Assembly: GCF_001913705.1 (NCBI RefSeq)
Contig: NZ_MKQD01000017.1
Span: 1 to 64,000, forward strand
Origin: Thalassotalea sp. PP2-459
GTDB lineage: Bacteria > Pseudomonadota > Gammaproteobacteria > Enterobacterales > Alteromonadaceae
Direction of reading: 5' to 3'
Length of the DNA stretch: 64,000 nucleotides
Positions 8,752 to 16,959 of this stretch are shown in pieces. The notes beneath the pieces were generated by a model. The model made no database searches. It was not told the origin of the DNA and was given only the letters and a program-made list of their open reading frames with translations. How positions within the stretch are numbered: position 1 is the stretch's first letter; each line of letters begins with the position of its first letter. The translations under genes and the position numbers were made by a program.

Positions 8752-11061
8752 ATGGCATCAGAAGCAGATACAAGAGCGAATTACATAGACCCAGCGTTAA
8801 AAGCCGCACATTGGCAACCAAATAATATTATTAGGGAACACTACTTTACCGATGGCCGCAAGCTTGCTGGCGGTGTTCGTGGTCGTCGTTGTTTCGTCGA
8901 TTATCTGCTGCACAAAGACAATCGTTACCTTGCGGTTGTTGAAGCCAAAAAAGAGTCTGAGCACCCAACCAAAGGCCTTCAACAAGCCATAGACTATGCC
9001 AAAAAGCTACTCGTTCGTTTTGTTTATTCAAGCAACGGTAAGCAAACGTATGAGTTCGACTTGGAAACAGGCAAAGGTGATTACATTGAGTTTTATCCAA
9101 CTCCTCAAGAGCTTGAGAAACGCTATGCTGGCGTTAATTCTGATCTAGGCCAGCAACTTCGTGATGTACCCTTTCACTTAGAAGGCGCAATGCAGCCACG
9201 CTACTACCAAGAATTGGCGGTACATGCTGCTACAGATGCCATTGGTAAAGGTAAACCACGAGTGCTATTAACGCTTGCTACCGGCACAGGTAAAACCTTT
9301 ATTGCCTTCCAAATAGTTCACAAGCTTTTCCAGTCGCGCTGGAACAGAGAATCTCCGGGTACACGCAGACCCAGAATTTTGTTTTTAGCAGATCGGAATA
9401 TATTGGCCGACCAAGCGATTAACACTTTCAACCCTTATGAAAATGACCTCATCAAAATAAACGGTGAGGAGGTACGCAAGCGTGGTGGAGTTGTACCAAC
9501 CAATGCACACATATTTTTTGCTATCTACCAAGCTATTGCTGAACGTGAAAATATTGAGGGTTATTACAAAGCTTACCCAAGTGATTTTTTTGACCTAGTA
9601 ATGATTGATGAGTGTCACCGTGGCAGCGCCAATGAAGCGGGCTCGTGGCGAGCTATACTCGATCATTTTGGCAGCGCGGTGCACGTAGGTTTAACAGCAA
9701 CACCGAAACGAGAAGCCAACGTTGACACCTATGATTACTTTGGAACCCCCGCATTTGAATACTCATTAAAAGACGGTATAAACGATGGTTTCCTAACGCC
9801 TTACCGAGTAAAACGGGTGCGCACTAATCTCGACGAGCTGGTGCTAACGAAAGATGATCAAGTGGTCGAAGGTGAGTCTGGGCAAGACGTCTATCAGGTA
9901 GAAGATTACGACAAGAAAATCATTGTTGATGAGCGTACAGAGCTTGTCGCAAAAGCGATTTTAGACAATATCAATCCACTAGAAAAAACCATCGTCTTTT
10001 GTGAAAACCAGAATCATGCACTCACTATGCGCGACATGATCAATAAACATAAAAAAGTTAAAGACCCACATTACTGCGTTCGAGTAACCAGTGATGAAGG
10101 CAAAATTGGCCGCGAGCTGTTAGAGAAGTTTCAGGATAACGACAAAGACATTCCAACCATTATTACCTCCTCGCAAATGTTAACGACTGGTGTTGATGCC
10201 CGCAATGTGCGAAATGTAGTGCTTGATAGAACCGTAGGTTCAATGGTGGAGTTTAAACAAATTGTTGGTCGCGGGACCCGCGTTTTTGACGGAAAGGACT
10301 ACTTTACCATTGTCGATTTTCGAGGTGCTACCAACAAGTTTTACGATAAGGAATGGGATGGAGAGCCAGAAGCGCCTGAGCCTGGAGGCACAGGTGAGCC
10401 TAAACCACCTCCATATACTCCAAAACCACCAGGAGAAGGTCCACTACCCGAGCCTGGAGAGCCAAAGCCTCGACTAAAAGTGAAGCTAGGGAAACATCGT
10501 GAGCTTAAAGTGATCGACGTTGAAACCCGTTATATCGATGAAAACGGTAAGCCACTCACTGTTCAGGAGTTTGTTGAGCGCCTGATCAGTCAACTGCCGG
10601 GGCTGTTTAAATCGGTTGAAGAGCTAACCAAGATTTGGTCTGACCCAGATGAGCGCGAAACTTTGCTTAGTAAACTCGTGCAAGCCGGCTTCGACAAAGA
10701 GCAACTTACCACTCTACGGCGTATGTTCGAAGCTGAAGAGTGCGATATTTTCGATTTGTTGGCATTCTTAGCTTTTGAGCAGCCAATGGCCACACGCAAG
10801 GCGCGTGCTGATAACGTGCGTAAAAACAGTCAGTTTTTCAGCCAATACCAGCAAGAAAAAGCACAAAAATTCCTACATTTTGTGCTGAACCGCTACGAAC
10901 AAACTGGCAGTTCCGAGCTTTCACGAGAGCGTTTACCTGCACTGATTGAATTATCAGGTTTAGGTACAATTAAAGATGCCTCTTCTGCTTTTGGCGGTAA
11001 ACCTGCCTACTTGCTAACAGCCTTTAAACAATTACAACAACAGCTTTATCATGTGAATTAA
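8752..11061 (+). CDS. hsdR: Type I restriction enzyme R subunit (HsdR)
   Basis: This 769-residue protein has an N-terminal PD-(D/E)xK nuclease (D50, E64, K66 in AVVEAKKE). A superfamily 2 translocase follows: Walker A LATGTGKT (K181), DECH box at 286-289, GLTATPKR, and QIVGRGTR as motif VI. A proline-rich linker (about residues 540-580) leads to the C-terminal EcoEI-type domain. HsdR translocates DNA past unmethylated sites and cuts at a distance, in complex with HsdM and HsdS. I chose the ATG at 8752 because GGAGAAGG precedes it; a TTG four codons earlier overlaps that site. All catalytic motifs are intact. Confidence 0.95.
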   Translation: MASEADTRANYIDPALKAAHWQPNNIIREHYFTDGRKLAGGVRGRRCFVDYLLHKDNRYLAVVEAKKESEHPTKGLQQAIDYAKKLLVRFVYSSNGKQTYEFDLETGKGDYIEFYPTPQELEKRYAGVNSDLGQQLRDVPFHLEGAMQPRYYQELAVHAATDAIGKGKPRVLLTLATGTGKTFIAFQIVHKLFQSRWNRESPGTRRPRILFLADRNILADQAINTFNPYENDLIKINGEEVRKRGGVVPTNAHIFFAIYQAIAERENIEGYYKAYPSDFFDLVMIDECHRGSANEAGSWRAILDHFGSAVHVGLTATPKREANVDTYDYFGTPAFEYSLKDGINDGFLTPYRVKRVRTNLDELVLTKDDQVVEGESGQDVYQVEDYDKKIIVDERTELVAKAILDNINPLEKTIVFCENQNHALTMRDMINKHKKVKDPHYCVRVTSDEGKIGRELLEKFQDNDKDIPTIITSSQMLTTGVDARNVRNVVLDRTVGSMVEFKQIVGRGTRVFDGKDYFTIVDFRGATNKFYDKEWDGEPEAPEPGGTGEPKPPPYTPKPPGEGPLPEPGEPKPRLKVKLGKHRELKVIDVETRYIDENGKPLTVQEFVERLISQLPGLFKSVEELTKIWSDPDERETLLSKLVQAGFDKEQLTTLRRMFEAEECDIFDLLAFLAFEQPMATRKARADNVRKNSQFFSQYQQEKAQKFLHFVLNRYEQTGSSELSRERLPALIELSGLGTIKDASSAFGGKPAYLLTAFKQLQQQLYHVN

Positions 11062-11062
11062 A

Positions 11063-12838
11063 ATGGAATTAACTTTAGAGCCCAATCCGTTACACGACCA
11101 GCCACAAACCTTACATATCAATAAAGTAGCTACTTTAATTGGTGAAAATGGTAGCGGTAAATCCAGTATCTTGCATTCAATTTTTAGAAAGCAGATTGAA
11201 GAACCTAGCGACGCGCTTCAGCTGATCTGTGCTACTTCAGGACAAAATGAAAACTTTTCTTCCTTTTTTGATCGAAGACTAACCTCTATACGATCAAGAA
11301 AAGATATAAATGACATTGATTTTTCTAGCCTTTTCTTTACTCAGAAAGACGTTCGATTTCTTGCCTTTCTCGCCTACACATTCAAGAGGAACGGCTTAGT
11401 TTTTAATTTTGTTAACAACCACAAAGCATTCAAGGATCAAGTTTCAGTTAAATTGAGACTGAAAATATCTGTTCCTGATACTTACATAAAGAATGTACAA
11501 CAAGACCAGATCGCTGAAGCTAAAGACTATGAACACCCGTCGATAAGAAAAAGACCTTTTAATCAGCGACTTGACGCCTTTCTTGAAAAGATAGAAACAC
11601 TTCCTGACCTTGATGCTCTGCTAGAAACAGGTAAAGGCTTAAAGTCAACCGAAATAGAAGTAACTTATGAACAGTTTTTTGATGTTTTTGATGGTTCTAG
11701 AGTTGATGCCACTAAATTTCTAATTGAAGGCTCATACAACGAATATTTCTTTTCAGCTTCTGAAATTTTGCTTTACCTCACTGATAATATCGAATTTTCA
11801 TTGCTCAGTGATGGTGAGTATCAGTTCCTATTCGTAGCGTCACTAATTGATCTTTTTGATAGCACTTCTTCTCTTTTCATGTTTGATGAAGTTGACTCAC
11901 ACTTGCACCATAAAAATGTTGAGCTGCTTTGGGACACATTAACTAAGACTAAAGGTAAAGTTATTACCACAACACATTTAGTGGACTCAATAGCTGAGAA
12001 TGACTTTGATTCATTGTTTTTGGTTGAAAATGGCCAGATAAAAAATGACCACAAATCTCAAAAGCTATTAGAACGATTAAAAATCTTATCCAAAAGTAAA
12101 GTTATTGAATTAGAAATAGCTTCTAAGTTGAACAATATTTGCTTGATTGACTACTACAACGATTGGAAAATTTTTGAGCTATTAGTAAAGCAGAAAGGAT
12201 TGAACTGGCTCCCTATATCTTCCATAAACCCTATTGCAAAGTCATCAGGTTATAATGCAGCTGGCGATAGTTTTGGTGCATCCAAAATAAAATGGGTTAA
12301 TGAATTAAGAGATATGAAAGAGTTTCTCAGGGCATGTAAAGCTGAACAATACGGTAAAAAAACACCACTACATGCGCCCAAGACAACAAATATTTTCTTA
12401 GTTTGTGATCGGGATGAACTCCCAGAAGCTAACATTCACACAAACAGCGGCGTCAAGGTTGTTGGTGTTGATTACAACGAAAAACACAATTTAGGGATGC
12501 CTTGTCCTGAACAGTTAAATAGCTACTTACTAACTTGGAAGCGTCGTGAAATTAAAAATTATTTACTTTCACATACAGCGTTGTTGCACCAAGGTGTGTT
12601 AGAGCAGATCAACAATACAGAGCTATTAAGAACGCCATTCTATTTACAACCAAACAACCCAGGTGATAACGACGATATTCGCCGTTTGAACGTAAAAGGT
12701 GTCATCGACCCTCTGATCAATACCGAGGGTGTAGGGCTCGTTATTGAAAAGCTCCAAGCCTATATCGACTTGATTCCGCCAGAAGAAATCAGCGAAGACA
12801 TCACTAATATGTACAATTTTATTATCGGAAAACTATAA
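11063..12838 (+). CDS. SMC/OLD-like ATPase with a TOPRIM-like C-terminus, inside the hsd operon
   Basis: This is a 591-residue ATPase. Walker A is GENGSGKS at 27-34, a SDGEYQF signature-like motif lies near 250-256, Walker B is LFMFDEVDSHLH near 270-280, and TTTHLVDSI carries the switch histidine. The C-terminal half has a DYYNDWKIFELLV segment near 360 and LVCDRDE near 446, which line up with the two acidic TOPRIM motifs of OLD-family nucleases. The usual first Glu of TOPRIM (LVEGxxD) is replaced by Ile-Asp-Tyr-Tyr, so nuclease activity is doubtful. The ATG is one base after the hsdR stop and hsdM starts 3 bases after its end, so it belongs to the restriction operon. Its exact role is unknown. 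Confidence 0.7.
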   Translation: MELTLEPNPLHDQPQTLHINKVATLIGENGSGKSSILHSIFRKQIEEPSDALQLICATSGQNENFSSFFDRRLTSIRSRKDINDIDFSSLFFTQKDVRFLAFLAYTFKRNGLVFNFVNNHKAFKDQVSVKLRLKISVPDTYIKNVQQDQIAEAKDYEHPSIRKRPFNQRLDAFLEKIETLPDLDALLETGKGLKSTEIEVTYEQFFDVFDGSRVDATKFLIEGSYNEYFFSASEILLYLTDNIEFSLLSDGEYQFLFVASLIDLFDSTSSLFMFDEVDSHLHHKNVELLWDTLTKTKGKVITTTHLVDSIAENDFDSLFLVENGQIKNDHKSQKLLERLKILSKSKVIELEIASKLNNICLIDYYNDWKIFELLVKQKGLNWLPISSINPIAKSSGYNAAGDSFGASKIKWVNELRDMKEFLRACKAEQYGKKTPLHAPKTTNIFLVCDRDELPEANIHTNSGVKVVGVDYNEKHNLGMPCPEQLNSYLLTWKRREIKNYLLSHTALLHQGVLEQINNTELLRTPFYLQPNNPGDNDDIRRLNVKGVIDPLINTEGVGLVIEKLQAYIDLIPPEEISEDITNMYNFIIGKL

Positions 12839-12841
12839 GCC

Positions 12842-14341
12842 ATGTCATTACAACAAAAGATTGACCGAATTACCGACATACTGCGCCGTGACGATGGCAT
12901 TAGCGGTGCAATGCACTATACCGAGCAAACATCATGGGTACTGTTCTTGAAGTTTTTGGATGATTACGAGTCTGAAAAAGAGGATGAGGCAGTACTGTCA
13001 GGTAAAGCTTATCAACCTGTATTGGATGAAGCTCACCGTTGGTCAAATTGGGCCTGCCCCAAAAACGCCGATGGCCAGCTAGATATCAACAAAGTTCGGA
13101 CAGGTGATGACCTTACTGAGTATGTTAATAACGAGTTATTTGCTTATCTAAAAGGCTTTGCTAATTCGGCTATCACAGGTTCAGGAGCAGACCCAAAGTC
13201 CTTTGCCTATAAAATTGGTGCTATTTTCCAATATTTAGATAACAAAGTTGCCTCTGGTCATACCTTGCGCGAAGTGTTGGATATTGTCGACACCCTGGAC
13301 TTCCAATCTGAAGCTGAAATGTTTGAACTCTCGTTAGTCTATGAAGGCTTATTGCAAAATATGGGCGATGCAGGGGGCTATGCAGGCGAATTTTACACTC
13401 CGCGCCCCGTAGTGAAAGCAATGGTAAAGGTACTCAACCCTAAGCCTCTGGATAAGATTTATGATGCAGCAGCCGGCTCTTGTGGATTCTTAGTTGAAGC
13501 ATTTGAATATAACAAGCCTAAAGAGTTTAAGAAAAGAGCAGGAAGAGAACTAACAAGCGAAGAATATGACTTTCAACGTTTAGATGCATATTGGGGCTTT
13601 GAAAAGACCTCGTTGGCTTATGTGATGGGTATGATGAACATGATTCTGCATGGCATCGAATCGCCCAACCTATTCCGTGGAAATACCCTAACCCAGAATA
13701 TTCGTGATATTCAAGAAAAAGACCGCTACGACATTATTCTGGCTAACCCGCCGTTTGGCGGCAAAGAAAAGTCGCAAATTCAACAAAACTTTCCTATCCA
13801 GAGTAATGCGACTGAATTACTGTTTTTACAGCATTTTATGAAAACCCTTAAAAGTGGCGGTAAGGCAGCCATCGTAGTGCCAGAAGGTGTGCTGTTCCAA
13901 ACCAACAGTGCGTTTAAACAAGTCAAACAAGAACTGCTCGAGAACTTTAACCTACATACCATTTTAAGCCTGCCTGCTGGGGTATTTTTACCATATTCGG
14001 GCGTTAAAACTAATGTGCTGTTTTTTGAGCGCAGCGGCGGCACCAGCGAGGTGTGGTACTACGAATGCGAACCCGAGCAAAAGCTCACCAAAAACAAACC
14101 TATTACCGATGACCACCTAAAAGAGTTTGTTGAGCTGTATAGCAGTCGCGAAACCACCGAACGTTCTTGGACAGTTTCAGCTAGTAAACTAGCTGAAGAC
14201 TATGACCTATCAGCCAAAAACCCTGCTAAGCAAAAAGATGCCGAGCATATAGCGCCCAGCGATATCCTCAAGCAGATTCGTACCAAGGAAAAATTGGTAT
14301 CTGGATTGTTGGATGAAATTGAAAACCTGTTGGCGGAGTAA
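12842..14341 (+). CDS. hsdM: Type I restriction-modification methyltransferase subunit (HsdM)
   Basis: This 499-residue N6-adenine methyltransferase has an N-terminal HsdM domain, a SAM-binding motif (DAAAGSCGFLVEA, about 206-218) and the catalytic NPPFGG motif near 301-306 (ILANPPFGGKE). Two HsdM subunits with one HsdS methylate adenines in a bipartite target and protect the host genome from HsdR. A short C-terminal tail (DILKQIRTKEKLVSGLLDEI) looks coiled-coil and would contact HsdS. It lies 3 bases after the ATPase gene and 5 bases before hsdS. There is no sign of damage. Confidence 0.96.
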   Translation: MSLQQKIDRITDILRRDDGISGAMHYTEQTSWVLFLKFLDDYESEKEDEAVLSGKAYQPVLDEAHRWSNWACPKNADGQLDINKVRTGDDLTEYVNNELFAYLKGFANSAITGSGADPKSFAYKIGAIFQYLDNKVASGHTLREVLDIVDTLDFQSEAEMFELSLVYEGLLQNMGDAGGYAGEFYTPRPVVKAMVKVLNPKPLDKIYDAAAGSCGFLVEAFEYNKPKEFKKRAGRELTSEEYDFQRLDAYWGFEKTSLAYVMGMMNMILHGIESPNLFRGNTLTQNIRDIQEKDRYDIILANPPFGGKEKSQIQQNFPIQSNATELLFLQHFMKTLKSGGKAAIVVPEGVLFQTNSAFKQVKQELLENFNLHTILSLPAGVFLPYSGVKTNVLFFERSGGTSEVWYYECEPEQKLTKNKPITDDHLKEFVELYSSRETTERSWTVSASKLAEDYDLSAKNPAKQKDAEHIAPSDILKQIRTKEKLVSGLLDEIENLLAE

Positions 14342-14346
14342 TAAAC

Positions 14347-15567
14347 ATGGAGCAGGTTTTATATAAACTACCGGATGGGTGGGAGTGGCATTCAGTCAAG
14401 AAGCTTAGCCATAATATTCAGTATGGGCACACAGCTAAAGCAGAAAGTAACGGTAACGCAAAGTTCTTGCGCATTACTGATATTCAAGATGGAAAGATCG
14501 ACTGGCAGGGGGTTCCAACCGTATCGCTAGAAGAAAAAGAAATCAGCAAGTACGCGTTGAATGATGATGACTTGATCTTTGCCCGTAGTGGTGCAACTGC
14601 GGGAAAATCGATTCTAATCAAGAATGCGCCAAAGGATGCTGTATTCGCATCTTACTTGATTAGAATTGTTCCAAACAAAAAGGACATTATTCCAGAATAT
14701 TTAAGTTATTTCTTCCTAACACCTGCTTATTGGGAGGTTGTTGGTCAGAATGCCGCAGGCGCAGCTCAGCCCAACATCAACGGCACAAAGCTTTCAGAGT
14801 TTATTGTACCAGTGGCTCCTCAAGGCGAACAAAAACGAATCGTTGAAAAGCTCGATGCAGTACTCACTCGTATTGACACCGCCATCGAGCACTTGCAGGA
14901 AAGTGTCACACTGAAAAATAGACTTCTTCAATCAGCACTCGATGGTCAGTTTTCAGCTATCACTGAAAGAATGACGATTGAATCGCTGGCTGAGGTAAAA
15001 GGTGGCAAGCGCTTACCAAAAGGTGAAAAGTTAAGTGATGATGAGACTGAGCACCCATATATCCGAGTAGCAGATTTTACAGATAAAGGAACAATAGATT
15101 TATCTGGTATCAAGTACATATCAAAAGAAATTCACGAACAAATCAAACGCTATGTGATTTCCAAGGACGATCTTTATATCAGTATTGCCGGGACTATCGG
15201 TAAGACAGGTTTTGTCCCCCCAGAATTGGACGGTGCAAACCTGACAGAAAACGCAGCTAAACTTGTTATCAAAGATAAACAACAACTAGATTTAAGTTAT
15301 CTGTATCTGTTTACATTGACCTCGGATTTCTCTGCTCAGGCAGGATTAGCGACGAAGACCGTTGCACAACCAAAGTTGGCGCTAACTCGTTTAAGCAAGA
15401 TTGAAATCCCAATGAGTTCGTTGGAAGAGCAGAAGTCATTGGTATCAACGATTGAAGCACTGAAAAGCAAAATTCACGATGCGGAAGCAGTCCTTCTAGG
15501 GAAAATAGAAGACTTAAAATATTTAAAAGCATCAATTCTCGATTCCGCCTTTAAAGGAGAGCTCTAA
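14347..15567 (+). CDS. hsdS: Type I restriction specificity subunit (HsdS)
   Basis: This 406-residue protein has the two-half architecture of HsdS. Target recognition domain 1 is about 1-155, a first helical conserved region is about 160-205 (EQKRIVEKLDAVLTRIDTAIE), target domain 2 is about 206-365, and a second helical region follows to the end (EEQKSLVSTIEAL, then LKASILDSAFKGEL). The two target domains read the two halves of a bipartite site, which cannot be predicted here. It is a single complete copy, with no inverted second hsdS and no recombinase beside it, so phase variation by inversion is not indicated. Confidence 0.94.
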   Translation: MEQVLYKLPDGWEWHSVKKLSHNIQYGHTAKAESNGNAKFLRITDIQDGKIDWQGVPTVSLEEKEISKYALNDDDLIFARSGATAGKSILIKNAPKDAVFASYLIRIVPNKKDIIPEYLSYFFLTPAYWEVVGQNAAGAAQPNINGTKLSEFIVPVAPQGEQKRIVEKLDAVLTRIDTAIEHLQESVTLKNRLLQSALDGQFSAITERMTIESLAEVKGGKRLPKGEKLSDDETEHPYIRVADFTDKGTIDLSGIKYISKEIHEQIKRYVISKDDLYISIAGTIGKTGFVPPELDGANLTENAAKLVIKDKQQLDLSYLYLFTLTSDFSAQAGLATKTVAQPKLALTRLSKIEIPMSSLEEQKSLVSTIEALKSKIHDAEAVLLGKIEDLKYLKASILDSAFKGEL

Positions 15568-15576
15568 GGAGGGAGT

Positions 15577-16959
15577 ATGGCAAGGTTATTACCAGGAGAT
15601 TTTACACCTGAAGATTTGAATATTGATATCGAAGAAGTATTTCCGAACTGTACTGAGGTTTTTTACACACCAAGTATTAGTGATTTAAAGGATGCTGGAT
15701 TAGATACCCAAGATTTAAGTCTGCACAAAAGAAAAATAGCCGAAGTTAGTGGTCAGGATCATTACATTTCTGTCTACCCCATATATACCTTGCCAACCCA
15801 TCCGGGCTACCTAAAACAAAAGTATGATCAAATTAATGTTATCACCATAGAAATAGACATAGACACTGCTCCATATTCGAAAGAAGAAGTCATAGATGTA
15901 TTACAGATGCTACCAGCAGGCTTCATCAAAGATATCCGATATGGCTTAGGGTTAACCAAAGAGTATCAAGCGATCATTTCCGCCATTGAGGACCATTCGA
16001 AGCATCAGTGTATCGAGATAGGCTCCGATGAAACAGGCGATTCAGAGTATGAGTATTTTCAGCTAAACATAAATGATTATGATGAAATGCGCCGCTCATG
16101 TAATCGCATTACCGAAAGAGCAAGGAAAGTGGCCCGAATAACTAAATCCGCAGCCTCATATAATCATCTTGCCTATCGATTAGGAGTGGAGCAAAAACCA
16201 TTGCCTACCAATAACGACGCGATTAGCAAAATGCTTAGGATCAAAATAACGGATAGTGATAAGCAGGCTGCCATGAACATGGTGACAGAAGACAAATCAG
16301 CGGTAAAACAAACTGACTCTGTGACCTTGGCTAAGTTAAAATGTGATATCGAACTTGTATCACTTGAGCGACTGATTACTTCCTATGAAGAGCTGCTTGA
16401 TAAAAGAACCAAAGAAGATACATGGCAAGAATTGTTTAATCAAAATCCATTTATTTTGAGCTTAGCTTTTGGTTACCCAGCAATAAAAATATCAGATCAA
16501 GCCTGTGTCGGTGGAAAGCGCTTGAGTGGTGACGGTGAAAAGATTACTGATTACCTAATAAAAAATGGAATGACAAATAACCTTGCGCTGATTGAAATTA
16601 AGAAACCGTCTTCGGCGTTGTTGAACAAAACAGCCTATAGGGGTTCTGTTTACTGTGCATCAACAGAGCTAACAGGTTCAGTGACTCAAGTACTCGATCA
16701 GTGCTATCAACTTCAACAAAACATCGCCACAATAAAAAACAATAATCGACTGTATGATATAGAGTCTTATGCAGTGCATTGCATTTTAATTATTGGAAGA
16801 CTGCCAGTGAATGACGACGAGATAAAGTCTTTCGAGATATATCGCCGTAATTCAAAAAACGTTCAAATTATTACCTTCGATGAGCTACTCCTCAAATTAA
16901 AACAATTACACGAGTTCCTCAGTAATAACAGCGATAGCGACAAGGACACTAGCTTATGA
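15577..16959 (+). CDS. Shedu-type (DUF4263) nuclease with a long N-terminal domain
   Basis: This is a 460-residue protein. The C-terminal part (about 270-450) matches the Shedu/DUF4263 nuclease pattern: W283 and E285 (DTWQELFNQNPFIL), D325 (ITDYLI), E340 and K342 (LIEIKKP), then a glutamine-rich helix (QVLDQCYQLQQ). This is a PD-(D/E)xK fold; Shedu proteins are known anti-phage and anti-plasmid nucleases. The N-terminal 200 residues are unlike anything I recognise and could sense the invader. AAGGAGGGA gives a strong binding site before the ATG. The stop overlaps the next ATG by 4 bases, so the two products are probably partners. Confidence 0.75.
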   Translation: MARLLPGDFTPEDLNIDIEEVFPNCTEVFYTPSISDLKDAGLDTQDLSLHKRKIAEVSGQDHYISVYPIYTLPTHPGYLKQKYDQINVITIEIDIDTAPYSKEEVIDVLQMLPAGFIKDIRYGLGLTKEYQAIISAIEDHSKHQCIEIGSDETGDSEYEYFQLNINDYDEMRRSCNRITERARKVARITKSAASYNHLAYRLGVEQKPLPTNNDAISKMLRIKITDSDKQAAMNMVTEDKSAVKQTDSVTLAKLKCDIELVSLERLITSYEELLDKRTKEDTWQELFNQNPFILSLAFGYPAIKISDQACVGGKRLSGDGEKITDYLIKNGMTNNLALIEIKKPSSALLNKTAYRGSVYCASTELTGSVTQVLDQCYQLQQNIATIKNNNRLYDIESYAVHCILIIGRLPVNDDEIKSFEIYRRNSKNVQIITFDELLLKLKQLHEFLSNNSDSDKDTSL

